Positions 20,444 to 32,893 of a DNA stretch of 64,000 bases are shown piece after piece; positions within the stretch are counted from its first letter, which is position 1, and the number at the start of each line of letters is the position of its first letter. This DNA comes from Laburnicola sp. R22_1 (taxonomy: Eukaryota > Ascomycota > Dothideomycetes > Pleosporales > Didymosphaeriaceae): the NCBI GenBank assembly GCA_014281115.1, contig JACONQ010000012.1:806001-870000 (forward strand). The letters are read 5' to 3'. Below the pieces are notes generated by a model, which did not search any database, had not been told where the DNA came from, and saw only the letters and a list, made by a program, of their open reading frames with translations. The position numbers and the translations under genes were made by a program.

Positions 20444-21780
20444 GTACAAAAATGCTTAGAGATACATAGATATACGTAGACTTATATAGATATATATAAA
20501 TAGTCTAAATAAGTAATTTTTAAAGCTTTATAACTTTTTTACTAGTAAAGCTATAATTTTAATTTTTTAAACAGATCTATAGAGAAAATACGAGGTTTTA
20601 ATTATTTAATTTAAAAATACTATTTTTATTACATAATTAGTTAATAATTAATGAAAAACTCTTTATTTTACTAGTTATTATATATATTACGTAATATTAT
20701 TATATAACTATATAGTACTAATAATATAGTATATAAAATTTTAAAAAAGTTTTAATAAAAATAAAGTGGTTAAAAAGTTATTTGTGAAAAGTGGATAAAT
20801 AGATAAGAAGGTGATCGAGTTGGTATTGTTAAACTGGTTGATTTATTTTAATAAACTGGCTACCTAGCAATCTATATACAAAATAATTTAGACTAACAAA
20901 TACTTAGTTTTGTATAGTTTAATTATGCCTTTAACTTTTATGCGTGCTAGTGTTTTAAACTAATGTTTGAACTAGTGTTTTATATGCAATAGTGTTTTAT
21001 ATGCGAGCTATTATTTTATATGCAGACTAGTGTTTTATATGCAAGCTATTATATGCAAACTAGTGTTTTATATGCAAACTAGTGTTTTATATACAAACTA
21101 GTGTTTTATATACAAACTAGTGTTTTATATACAAACTAGTGTTTTATATGCAAACTAGTGTTTTATATACGAGCTATTGCAAACTTTGTTTTACTATTGC
21201 TTAGTTGTGACGTTAACAATAAACGTCTTATTTTAGCATAATTTATTACTCCTTAGTTTATTATACGCTAATGTATTTTATATTATAAAACAAGTCTTTT
21301 ATATGTTATATTTTGTTTTTTAGTAATAAGTAATTTAATACATATAATATTGCCTTGTTTAGTATATTCTTTTTAGCAATTGCTCAAAATTGTTAAAGCG
21401 CTTAATTGCGACAAGTTTGTCAAAAGTTATTGATTTAGAAAAATTAATTACGAGCTTATTTATATTACGATAGCGTATTTTATAATATTTATTAGGTTAG
21501 TTTTATATTATATTTTGGTTTTAGTTTTAAGTAAATTAATACATATAATATTAGATTTCTTACAATTATCTTTTAGTAAACTTTTTGTGCGTTACTTAAA
21601 GTTGACTTTGGCTTTAATTGCAACTTATTGTCGGAACGACTATTTTAGTTTATTTTTAGGTAGCTTATAGTTATTTATCTATTTATCTTTTATTATAACA
21701 GCGAAATTCTAACATGTTATTTTATTATTTATTTTGCTTACTAATATAGTTTTAACAGATAATAGTAGAGTTAAATAAAG
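20444..21780. other. AT-rich, non-coding decayed sequence
   Basis: Base composition drops sharply after transposon 4. The stretch is dominated by TA, TTA and TTTA words with no recognisable frame. It contains a 19-bp minisatellite (20944-21178). Nothing else could be supported. Confidence 0.5.
20944..21178. repeat. 19-bp minisatellite, unit AAACTAGTGTTTTATATRC
   Basis: About 11 units, the central ones exactly 19 bp apart and nearly identical. The outer ones are degenerate (CGAGCTATT variants). Units differ mainly by G/A at the TATATGC/TATATAC position, a RIP-type change. Confidence 0.9.
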
Positions 21781-21784
21781 TAGA

Positions 21785-22990
21785 GTTATGGCTCTCTCCT
21801 AGTGTTAATCCGTAATGTTATATAATCCTTAGCCGGCTGTTTAACTAACCACCATGTTACGTAATTAATAATTTCTTTAATAATATTTTTTTATAGCAAT
21901 AACAATAATAACAATCACAATAGCAACTAACCTAACTATTTTGTTACTCTCCTATAGTGAATCTCTCCTCGCAACCGGCAAGCCGTATACTGCCCCCCTA
22001 GAACCTTGCTATTGCCGCCTATCTTCTCTATGCTCCTACTACTACTACTACTACCCTTACTCCTTATTGTTCTTATACGTCCGCATAATCTTAACTACCG
22101 CTAGGAGCTTCTCCTACTATAGCTGCGCGCGCGCGCTCTGGCAACATATAAGAAATATCTACTCCTTCTCTAATAGACGCCCACTACTATATCTTAGACT
22201 GTTTTTTAGCCTTACTAGTAACGTAATAGTAAGGTGCTATTATTTTCTTATAAAGGTTACTATATCTCTTTTTAGATCTTTATATAAAAGGATAATCTAG
22301 TACTTAAGAATTTAGAGTTGCGTAAAGATTATATATAGCCTAAATAAATTATTAAATATAACCTCTAGAATAGTGTAACTGTAATTAATTTGGTTCTCTA
22401 GTAGCCCTGCCTCTTAAACCTTATCTTGTAGTAGGTAGGCTAGATGGCTAATATTGCCTAGCTAGTTATCTATATTAGTTTTAAATTCTCTGGTAGCTGT
22501 CTAACTATAGGTATTAGATAACGCGATTTTAGAATGCTAGAAAGGTGTTATGTTGTTACACATAATAAAGAGTTAGATTTAAAAGACTTAGTGTTATGTA
22601 AGTTAAAGGTAAAGATTTAGTATACTAGGTGTTACTAATATTATAAGAGTAGGTAGACTTTATATACTGTGCGTATAGTAAACTATAGTTACGCTACTAC
22701 TAAATTGTAAGCGCAATAACTAAACTATAGTTAAGTGTCCTATTGCCTATACTGCTTTTATAGTTATAACTCTACGATTTACTATAACTCTTTAATAGTC
22801 TACTAGTTAAGAGATAATATGTAACTTAGTTATGCTAGATAGCAGACTATCTATTAACTACTATTAATAATACTGCTATATAAAATATTAATAATAAAAT
22901 TATTATTATTTTGTGTATATTTTATTACTACTATTGTGTGCTATGTAGTAGGTTTTAGTGACTTCTGTTTTACTCCTCTCTGTGTATAGT
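21785..22990 (-). repeat. Unclassified repeat X, copy 1 (inverted)
   Basis: Its reverse complement matches three separated blocks of X copy 2: 24345-24588, 32184-32686 and 37820-38320, in the same order. The copy is uninterrupted and about 1.2 kb long. One frame on the minus strand can be followed in parts (LGNISHLAYLLQDKV, EVIFNNLF, ending in a Gln/Arg/Val-rich tail) but no family is recognised. GC-rich patches (CGCGCGCGCG near 22125) survive. A plus-strand frame of 119 codons at 21941-22300 is antisense and low-complexity. Confidence 0.7.
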
Positions 22991-24344
22991 ACGGATTTAA
23001 CCTTAGTTAGAATCTTAATATAACAAAGATTTTTAAAGTAGAGTTATAGAAAGGGTATAGTAAATAGATCTAGAGTAGCAGATTATATATAGCGTATAAG
23101 CTAGCGCATAGTCTAAGCTAAAAAAAATTAGATAAAAAATAAACTATTAGAAAGTGCAACTTCTATACTATCTTTATAGTCTAACTCTAATTCCCCTAGC
23201 TCTATATTTTATGCCCTTGCTATAATAGCGCTAAAAGGTAGTTATTAGGTAAGTTAGCTCTATAGGGTATAGTGCAATAGTTGCTATTTATTAATTATTA
23301 ATTATTAATAGGTGTTTATATTTTAGAAACTCTCTACCTAACTAGGTAAGAAACCTTTCTAAGTAGGCCTTAGCGTAATATTATAATACTACTTAGCACT
23401 AAAGTAACTAATAAACTTCTAGCCTAACCTAATAAGTAATAGTCTAACCTACCTTAGCGTAGTGTAATAATACTGCCTAGTACTAAAGTAACTAATAAAC
23501 TCCTAGCCTAACCTAGTACGCGATAGCCTAACTTACCTTAGCGTAGTGTAATAATACTATCTAGTACTAAAGTAACTAATAAACTCCTAGCCTCACCTAG
23601 TAAGTATTAGCCTAACCTACTTTAGTGTAGTATAATAATACTACCTAGCACTAAAGTAACTAACACACTTCTAGCCTAATCTAGTAAGCCAAAACTTTTA
23701 CTAATTTAACTGCCTATAGGTAGCGTCTTAAAGGAGGAGTAGATATTATATTACTATCTATAGCTAAAGAAATTTAAGCTTAGTATAATATAAGGGTAGT
23801 ATATAGTCGTATAGAGTAAACCTCTTAGAAATAGCTAGTATAGTTAAAAGAGGTAACTAAATTAAGACTATGATAAGATAGGAGATAAGGAAGGGACCTA
23901 GGGGACCCTTACTTATATAGTAGATAGTATAGGATATAGGCTTACGCTAACTACGCGCTAATACTAACTAGAAAATACGCCTTCTATAAGGTAAAAGGCG
24001 CTATTAGAGTGTGAAACAAAAGGTAATAGTAAATAACTAGTAGAAAGATAGGCACAAACTATTACAAAAGCTATAATAAGAAATTAAGGCTCTATTAAGA
24101 GACTAATTAATAGTAGCACTAAACTTAATATAGTTTTTTTACAACTAAAGAGTTTCTAATAAAAATATAATAATAATAGTAGTTATTTCCTTAACTATTA
24201 TATACATAGAAAATTATTTTAAGATATTAATAAAAAAGATAACTTAATATAATCTTTACTCGCTTTATAAAAAAATTTAATAATAATACTTTTACTAAAC
24301 TTTAGAGTAAAAGTAATAAATAATATTAAATATTCTTATTATGT
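22991..24344. other. Decayed spacer between the two X copies
   Basis: No coding frame recognised. It contains a four-copy 84-bp tandem repeat (about 23360-23700) and, at 24130-24230, a stretch similar to 58585-58690 inside element W (shared GTTTCTAATAAAAATAT). Confidence 0.5.
23360..23700. repeat. 84-bp tandem repeat, four copies
   Basis: The word AAAGTAACTAA recurs at 23401, 23485, 23569 and 23653, exactly 84 bp apart each time. The units also share TTAGYGTAGTGTAATAATACT and CTAGCCTAACCTAGTA. Differences between units are mostly C/T and G/A. Confidence 0.92.
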
Positions 24345-24588
24345 GAATATTCTAAGGTCGAGTCCGCACTATATACAGAGAGGAGTAAAATAGAAGGCAC
24401 TAAAACCTAGTACCTAGCATATAGTAGTAGTAATAAAATATACATAAAATTATAATAATTTTAATATTAACTTTGTTTATAGTAATATTATTAATAGTAG
24501 TTAATAGACAGTCTACTATCTAGTATAACTAAGTTATATAATATCTCTTAACTAGTAGACTATTAGAAAGCCGCAATAGACTATAAAG

Positions 24589-24764
24589 TATGAGGGGCTA
24601 AGCGTCCTTCTATAGTTACTCGGCCTACTGCCTTAGAGTTCTAGGTCTGTGCTTTTGCCAAGCTAGGAGTATATATAAGTCTATAGCTAGAGTTACTATT
24701 AAACTCTATTAAATTTATAAGTTTACTTAGGCAACTCTAACCTATTAGTCTAAAGCCCCTTACA
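24589..24764 (+). repeat. Gypsy-1 5' LTR (176 bp)
   Basis: Matches 32009-32183 and, in inverse, 48476-48651 and 58081-58256. Ends in the imperfect palindrome TGTAAGGGGC...GCCCCTTACA. Confidence 0.9.
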
Positions 24765-24849
24765 CTAAATTTAATTAACCTTTTATAATAGAGGATCTCG
24801 CAAGATTTCTCTAATACGCTAAGAATAATCCTACAAACAAACACGCAGT

Positions 24850-24985
24850 TAAGTTAGATATTAAGGTCCTTTAACCCTATAAATACATAATTAAGTTAGA
24901 CACTAAGATTCCTTAATCCTATAGATAAATACATAGTTAAGTTAAATACTAACATCTCTTAACTCTATAAAATAAATATAAGTAT
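24850..24985 (+). repeat. Three-copy repeat in the Gypsy-1 leader
   Basis: A unit of about 46 bp (GTTAAGTTAGATACTAAG...CTATAAATACATA) occurs three times between the 5' LTR and gag. Gypsy-2 has a related two-copy version at about 57800-57900. This is an untranslated leader repeat. Confidence 0.7.
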
Positions 24986-25149
24986 AATAAAGAAAATACT
25001 AAAGTCTTTTTATAAAGGGAGAATACTCTTATTTCTTACTTAGCGTAATATGTTACTAAACTCTAATAGCAAGGAGCTATAAAGGTAGATATTACTACTA
25101 ACCTTACTAAAAACTATATATAGAAGGTTGCAATAAAATAGAGTATATA

Positions 25150-26300
25150 TAAAAGATTAAACTAGTTTGCTAGTATCTATAAGACTAAAAGTTAATAGGG
25201 CCCTAAGCACCTCCCTAAAGAAGAGAGAAGGCCTAGAATATAGAAAGAGGCGCCCTTTAAGACGCACTAACGCAAATTATAGGCTATTTTACTAGCTTAA
25301 AGTAACTTTAAGTTATATTAGTAGCTGAATAAAATACTAACAAATAGCTTTAGGCCTTAATAGAAGTAATTACTAATTGACTTACCTAATTAGAGTAATG
25401 CGCTAGCGTAAAGACTATACCCTTAGCCTCCTTTTAAATAATAATAGTAATACTAGCGCCTAGCAAAGCGCTATTAGAGCGCTAGCGCCCCTAACTCCCT
25501 AACCTAGAGTTATTCTCTAGAAGCTATTAGGATTACTAATATTAGAAATATATAATAAAGGCTAAAATCTATAAAGATTACCCTCTTTTAGAGAACGCAG
25601 TTAATTATATTATAAGTAGACTAATAGGTAAGGCAATAGATATTGCACTAGCCTTTATAAAAAAAGGAACCTATTCTAAAAATAAATTTTAGAGTTTTTT
25701 AAATATAAGCTTCTATAATAAGTTAGTAGAGTAGCAAGCATAGAATAGGCTATTTCTTAGCTAATAGGGTAAAACCCTACTAACTAAGTTTAATACTAAC
25801 TTTATGCGCCTAGCTACTAAGGCTAATAATAATAACTAAAAGAACTTAAATAATATTTACTAGAGAGCCTTATATATAGACTTATTAATAGGCTAATTAC
25901 GCTAGAGATTCTTAAAAACTAGGACCTTATAATGCTTATAAACAGAGTTAATATAGTTAAGAAAAATATTTACTATATAAAGATATTAAAGTCCTTTTAT
26001 ATAGCGACCTTTTTTCTACTAAGTCTACTAACGCTATATATTAGAAACTTATATATTTTAGCACTATAAGAACTACTAAAGTAAACCTTCTAAAAACTAA
26101 GAAGCGCACTAAATAGGTCTTTAAAAAGTAGTTAAAGAAGCACTATAAAAAAAGTTATACTTTTATTATAGTAAAAAGGCATATAGCGTCTAGAGTTAGT
26201 ACCTCTAAGTCGCAATACCCCTAATATAAGTTAGGGCTAGCAATGCCTAGAAGATAAATAGTAGTAATAAGGATATTAATAGCTTAGTAGAGTTAGAAAA
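25150..26300 (+). pseudogene. Gypsy-1 gag remnant, RIP-saturated
   Basis: Position between the leader and the protease-like part makes this gag. Stops are so dense that only fragments read. A relic of a CCHC knuckle lies near 26150-26200, where Cys codons have become Tyr (KLYFYYSKKAYS for a C..C...GH pattern). Boundaries are approximate and no start codon can be defended. Confidence 0.55.
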
Positions 26301-26329
26301 CTAGATTTTCTCCTTAGAAGTTATTAGAA

Positions 26330-29300
26330 AGGGAGATAAAACAGGTTATAAAGGAACTAAAAGAGAACTTATATATATATATAGAAAGATATAGCTAGAT
26401 TTAACACTAATTATTATAAATACTTTTATTAATAATATTACCTTTATATATACTATATTTAATGTAGGGTGGTTAACTATTATCTTTATATCTAAGAGGT
26501 TAGCTAGGAAAGCTAACCTATAATATATTAGTTTAAATAATTCTTATTAAGTAATAGAATTTAAAGAAGTAATCTTTTTAGTTTACAAAGCTACTTATAT
26601 AAAGATAGATATCAAGAGGTATATTAAAATAATATAGGATTATATTAATAGAAAAGAGGAGAACTATAAATTAGTTCTTAGGTTACTATAGTAGAAGAAG
26701 AACGCTATATTAGTAGCCCTAGAGAAACACTCTATATATATAGGGTCCTTCTATATAAGAATTAAAGATAAGTAGAGAAGATAAACTCCTACTTTTAGTT
26801 AAAAAGTCTTTACTATATTATTTATAACCTTAACTAGGAGAAATATAAAAGAAAAGAATAGGCTAATAGTCTTTACCGTCTTTCTTAAAAATATCTAGAA
26901 GGTCCTAGCCCTAAAGACTAAGGTAGACCTAAGAGACTATCTTCCTAAGTAACTTCTAGACTAAGTAGAAGTTTTCTTAAGAAAATAAGCTAATCAACGT
27001 CCCTTATTATAAGGCCCTAGAATTAATTACTTAATCCCCCTTATTAAGAAGAATAAAAAGACTTTAAAGATCCCTTTTAGCCCCCTCTATAGTATATTAA
27101 AAGAGGAATTGCTAGTTCTTTATAAGAAACTAATAGAGTACCTTAACTATAGCTTTATTTAGGTAAGTAAGTCTAGCGCTATAGCACTAGTATTACTTAT
27201 AAGGAAACCTAAAGAAGGTTTATAATTTTATGTAGACTATAGGGCGTTAAATACCCTATTAAAGAAGAACTACTACCTCCTCCTCTTTATTAGAGAGATA
27301 TTGCAGCTTTTTGCTAAGGCTAAGTAGCTAGTAAAGTTAAATATAATTTAGGCCTTTCATAAGTTAAAAATAGTATAAAAATAAAAATAAAAAATAACCT
27401 TCTAAATCTAGTTTAGGTTATAAAAGTAGCTAGTAGTCCCCTTTAGACTAGCTAATACACTAAGCACCTTCTAGAAATATATTAACTATATTCTAAAAAA
27501 GTACTTAAATAACTTCTACTATACCTATATAGATAATGTCCTTATATTTTCTAGTAAATCTTTAAAGAACTATTAGAATAAAGTATAATAGGTAGTAAAG
27601 AAGTTAGGTAAAATAGAGCTATACTCAGTTATTAAGAAGTGCAAGTTTGTAGTTACTATGACTAAATATCTTAACTTTATTATAGAGTGTAGAAAGAGGA
27701 TTAGCATAGACCTAGAGAAAGTTAAAGCTATCTAGGATTAGGCTTCTTCTATAGATTTAAAGGGTGTTTAGAGTTTTTTAAAGTTTGCTAACTTTTACTA
27801 AAGATTTATAAAAACTTCTTAACAGTAGTATCTTTATTAATAAAGTTAATAGAAAGGAAACTCTCTTCTTATAGAGGTAAGAATAATAGTAGGCCTTTAA
27901 CTACCTAAAAAAAGTATTCTACACTAAGCCTATACTAGCCTACTTTAATACTAAAAAGGCAAAAGTATTAAAGGCTAACTTTTTAGGCTAGGTCTCTAAA
28001 GCCTACTTGTTATAGTTTAATATAGAAGAAGTTCTTAGACTAATTACCTACTTCTCTACTAAATATACTTTAATAAAGGCAAAATATATAATTTATAATA
28101 AGGAGATACTTGCAGTTATTAAAGTAACTAAGAAGTAGTATAATATACTTTAGGCTATCTCCTATATACTTATATATACTAATTATAAGAACCTTATATA
28201 TTTTATAAAGTCTGGAAGGTTAAATAAAAGATATATACAATAGACTAATACTCTTAGTAAATATAATATAATAGTCTAGTATAAACTAGAAACTATTAAT
28301 TTAAAAGTAGATACCCTTTTATAACACTAGTAGCATATGCCTACTAATACTAAAGATAACTAGGTTAAGTCCTATAAAATCTAACTTCTTAAGAAGATTC
28401 CTTTAGAAAATACAAATATTAGGCTTTAAATATTTATAGCCCTAGCGATATAAGCTTTACCTAGGAGGCTTAACCCCTTTAAAGAAAAAGGGAGCTAGGC
28501 TAAATATAAAAATTACTAGTCTCCTTCTTCCTACTTACTAATACAGTTTCCTCTTAGACTAGAAACGCATCTCTTAGTAGACCTAAACTTAAATAAACTA
28601 TAGTTTTATATTTTAGAGGAAGATTTTATATTAAGAAAAGTAAAAAAGTATATTCTTTACTATAGACGCACTTTTCCTTCTTTTCTAAACCTAAAGATTG
28701 CTATATAAGAATATAATATTAATAATACTAATTACCTTTAGTACTAGAAATAAAGATAGGTTCTAGACTAGGAACACTTATAGATAATACTAGTTACTAT
28801 AGTCTATAACTCCCTATATCTAGGCAACTAGAGAGAGGGATTACCTATAATTAATTACTAAATTATACTTTTTCTAGAAATATTAAATTTTAATTAAAAT
28901 TTTATTAAGAACTATAATATATATAAAAGAACTAAGCTATAAAGAGATATAAAATAAGGACTACTAAAACCTTTTCCCCTTCTAAACTAGATATAGAAGG
29001 AGATCTTTATAGACTTTATTACTAAGCTCTCTATAAGTAGAGGAAATATAAATATAATAGTAATATATAATAGGCTAGGAAAATAAATAGTTTTAGTCCC
29101 TCTACTAGATTTAGAAGTAGAAATAATAGTAGAGGCGTTTCTCTATTATATTATAGCCTACTATTAGCTCTCTAATACTATAACTTCTAACTACAAAGAT
29201 TAATTTATAAGCAATTTTTAGAGGCATCTATATAAAAAGATAAAGATTTAATGGAGATTATCCTTCTTTAAACACCTAAAGATTAATAGCACTATAAAAT

Positions 29301-30240
29301 GTATAAATTCTATAATTAAGATATACTTTTGCGCCTTTATATAATAGAACTAGAAGAATTAGGCTCTATACTACCCTATAGCGCAAATAGCTATTAATAG
29401 ATAAGAAGCTACCTCTACTAAAGTAGCACTATTCTTTCTCTAGTATAAATATAATATAGACCTATCTAAGCTAAATATAAAGATAAAAGCTATTAATTAT
29501 TACTAGTAAGATTTATAGCTAGTAAAGTCTACTAAAGCTTTACTATAAAAGTTTTAAGAAGTTTTTATATTTATCTAAGCTAAAATAGCTAGATTCTAAT
29601 AAGAGTAGAAGTAGTAAGTAAATTAGCACTAGAGAGACGCTCCTATATTAAAGGAAAAAGATAAAGTCTAGCTCTAGTATAAAGACTACCTATCTAACTT
29701 CTACCCTAATAAGAAGTTAGACTAAAAAAACGCGAAGTTTATAGTTATATAGGTAGTAAATTCCTATAATATAAAACTAGAGACTATTATTATTAAAAAA
29801 GAAGAGAAATAAGTTGTAAAAGATATCTTAGCTAAGAGACCTATCTAAAAGAGAAGGAGGCTATAGATATTACTATACTAAGTTAAGTAGTTAGATAATA
29901 CTAATCTAACTTAAGAACTCACTAGAACTTAGAAAGCTTTTACTAAAGGGAGGTTAGAATAAGCTTAGACCTCTAGCCCTTCCTACTAATTATTTAAGAA
30001 ATAGTAGGAAATAAGACTATACTTTGCTTACAAAAGTAAGAAACGCATAAGAAAGTACTATAAATTATTTAAAAGTATTAGCTCTAGTATAAACTAGTAA
30101 AAGAAGAGAAAATTATCCTTCCTATAATAAAATAATATAGATCCTAAGTAATAGGAAGTAGAATAATTAGAAAGAGAAGAAGGGAGGGCTATTCAGAGGA
30201 GAATATTATAAAGAAGAGGGAATAGATATAGTATAACTAA
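26330..30240 (+). pseudogene. Gypsy-1 pol (protease-RT-RNase H-integrase), RIP-saturated
   Basis: The frame can be followed with stops read through. Protease-like part: ISKRLARKANLQ (about 26490). RT shows SSAIALVLLIRKPKEGL, FYVDYRALNTLLKKN, KLNIIQAFHKLK (first catalytic Asp now Asn) and YIDNVLIFS at about 27525 (YIDD now YIDN). RNase H follows to about 28330. The integrase core retains IFIDFITKLSIS, but the second catalytic site reads SNYKDQFIS where an Asp is expected, and a Lys/Arg-rich tail ends near 30200. The YIDN site is also present in Gypsy-2. No product is possible. Confidence 0.82.
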
Positions 30241-30299
30241 GGGAATTAAAGTATTCTAAAAGCTAAGTTTATAGTTTAGCTATATCTATAAAGTTATAG

Positions 30300-32000
30300 A
30301 CTATATAAGGAAATACCTTTAAACCTCTATAATAATGCTAGATATGAGAATAGAAAACTTCTAATATTCTAAAAGAATAAATAAGAATACTACTTCTTCT
30401 CTATAAACTTACTCTTACCTAAATTAGAATTAAGGTTTATTACCTTAATCTTTTTATAAAGGATAGTAATTTAATTAAAACTAATAGTTATAAAACTTAG
30501 AACCTATTTAATATACTTTAGAAGAGTAGCAATTTTATATCCCTCTAATATCTTACTAGCGCAGATAGTCTCTATAATATCTAGAACAAGCTTAACTAAA
30601 TTCTAATAGGAAGACTTTAGAATAGGCAAAGCAAAAGTAGCAATTAACTATAGTATAATATTAGCTAAAGAAGATAAACTTTAAAAACCTAGAACGTATA
30701 GTTAGTTTATTAGGAAAAGCTTAGAGAATAGTATAAGTATTCTACTAAACTATAAGAATCTAATATAGAAGCTCTATATCCTATCTAGAATACCTAGTAT
30801 TAGTATTATCTATCTTCTAGGGCTTAATCTAAGCACTCTAGATAGTAAAGTTATACTTATAGATAAAGACATTAAGATAAGCTTATTAGAAATTAATAAA
30901 AAGCTTACTAGTATAACTATTACTATAAAGAATATATTCTAGAATAAGGTTAGTAAATTTAGTTTTAGTAAAGTCCTTTTATAAGCTATCCTAAATCTAA
31001 AATATAAATTAGTAAGAAAAAGGTTTACTAAAGAATTATTATATCTTGCCTAAACACTTACTAAAGTAAATAATATAAGCCTCTATATATAGAAAATAAG
31101 CTATTTAAAATAGTACTAGTAGGTTTTCTTATAAATATAGGCAGTCTTAAAAACGCACTTCTTAAATATTATATAAATAGTCTTAAGGATCTTTTAATTA
31201 TAGCTTAAGTCCTTAAAGAACTACTTAGAATTAGTAAGAAACAATATAAAAGAACTAAGGAACTAACTCTATAATAGTTCTTTATAGCCTTATTACGCAT
31301 AAACTTCTTAAACTTCTTAGCACTATAGAAATTTAGAGTAGGTAGCAAAAACTTACTATTATAAGTAAAAGTATTATAAGTTATAATATTTATAGGGGAA
31401 TACTAAGCTATAGTTAAGCTAGCCTTTAGACGCTTGCTTAGAGTTATAAAGGCTACTATAAGGTATTACTTATTAGCTCTAACTATAATAGAGATTAATA
31501 ATAGGAAAGATAGCAAAAATAATATAAAAGTAGAAGTAGCACTTAGAATATAGCGCAATATTAATAAGAGGTATCGCAGATATAGTAGTAAAGTAGAGAA
31601 GAAAAGCAGAACCAAGGTAGGAACCTTTTTATTTATCTTAGCTAGAGCAAACAACACTAGCGCAAATTCTTAACTAAAATAGGCAGCTATACTATAGAAA
31701 CTAAGAGAGATAAATATAAATATATTAAATATAATAACTAGGTTACCTTATAGAACCCAAGAGATATAAACACAAACGCGTTAGATATAATAACTAAGTT
31801 ACCTTACTAAAAATAGAAGGATAAAAGTCTAGTACTTTCTTTAGCTAAAGTATACTTAGAACCTTATAAAGACTTAAAGCACTATTACTAGTACACGTAG
31901 TATTAGATTTATTCTTAAGACTTTAGACGCGTAAAAGAGAGATTAGTGCTACTACTATAAGGAGTATAGAATATAACGCTAGAATTTTTTTAGAGGAGGA
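30300..32000 (+). pseudogene. Extra region between Gypsy-1 integrase and 3' LTR, possible third ORF
   Basis: About 1.7 kb with a traceable plus-strand frame rich in Leu, Ile, Lys and Gln (LLVQLLLQRIYSRIRLVNL, LRISKKQYKRTKELTL) and many stops. The same region exists in Gypsy-2 (48652-52350 without the nested pogo). No envelope or other domain is recognised. Confidence 0.4.
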
Positions 32001-32008
32001 AGGAGATA

Positions 32009-32183
32009 TATAAGGGGCTAAGCGTCCTTCTATAGTTACTTAGCCTACTGTCTTAAAGTTCTAGGGCTATACTCCTATTAAGCTAGGACTATATATAAGT
32101 CTATAGCCAAAGTTACTATTAACTCTATTAAATTTATAAGTTTACTTAGGTAACTCTAACCTCTTAGTCTAAAGCCCCTTATA
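32009..32183 (+). repeat. Gypsy-1 3' LTR (175 bp)
   Basis: Preceded by a polypurine tract at about 31993-32008. Relative to the 5' LTR most differences are transitions, with one single-base length difference. Confidence 0.9.
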
Positions 32184-32686
32184 TAGAGTTGCAACTATTA
32201 AAGTAGTGTAGGTAATAGAATACTTAACTATAGTTTAGTTGTTATATTTACAATCTAGTAGTAGCGTAACTATAGTTTACTATATATATAGCGTATAAAG
32301 TCTGCCTCTTATAATATTAGTAATATCTAGTATACTAAATCTTTATTTTTAATATATAACTACTACTACTATTTTTTAAATCTAGTTCTTTATCTATTAT
32401 ATCTAGCAACGCAATAATATTCTAGTATTCTAACTATACTACTTCTTTTATATAGGACAATATAGCTATAGTAGAGTTTTAAGAGTATATAAAGAATTAG
32501 CTAGGCAAAGTTAAAGATAATTTCTAGAGATTTAGCAATCTTATATAGTAAGCAAGATTATTAAAGGGGCCTCTTAATCTTAATATCTTTAATAATACCT
32601 AGCCCTAGCTATTTAGGCCCTATTAGCTAGTTTTATAACTCTAAATTCTAAAGTGCAAAGCACTCCTTTAGTACCGAGATAGAGGG

Positions 32687-32861
32687 TGTCAGATAGAACG
32701 AGCTGTGGTGAGGTTAGATCTGTACAATCGAGCAGGGACCACCTAGCTTAGCACACTAGCGAAGAAGTTAGAACCAGCTGAACACGGTTGGAACAGAACA
32801 CAACACAATAATCATCATCCATCAAGACGCTACATCGCATTTTTTACCATCAAATCTAACA
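32687..32861 (+). repeat. Copia 5' LTR (175 bp)
   Basis: Differs from the 3' LTR at seven positions, all CpA/TpA or TpG/TpA alternatives. Confidence 0.96.
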
Positions 32862-32893
32862 ATTAAGAGTCTCACTGCCTCAACAAATACGAA

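Larger units (their letters stand above)
24589..32183 (+). mobile_element. Ty3/Gypsy LTR retrotransposon (Gypsy-1), 7.6 kb
   Basis: LTRs 24589-24764 and 32009-32183, both starting TAT(A/G)AGGGGCTAAGCG and ending GCCCCTTA(C/T)A. Five-base flanks TAAAG and TAGAG differ by one transition and are the likely target duplication. A purine tract (GAGGAGGAAGGAGA) precedes the 3' LTR. Order of remnants is gag, protease, RT, RNase H, integrase, then about 1.7 kb of additional sequence. It lies inside repeat X. The sequence is saturated with RIP-type mutations. Confidence 0.9.

Noticed and set aside
20944..21178. Regular repeats as a CRISPR array
   Set aside because: Units are directly tandem at 19 bp without unique spacers, and the genome is fungal.
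22115..22140. CG-dinucleotide run as a CpG-island-like promoter
   Set aside because: Short simple repeat within repeat X; a similar run near 46245 is also in repeat DNA.
21941..22300. 119-codon open frame on the plus strand
   Set aside because: Lies antisense to repeat X, is Tyr/Leu/Ser-rich with a (CTA)n run, and has no recognisable domain.
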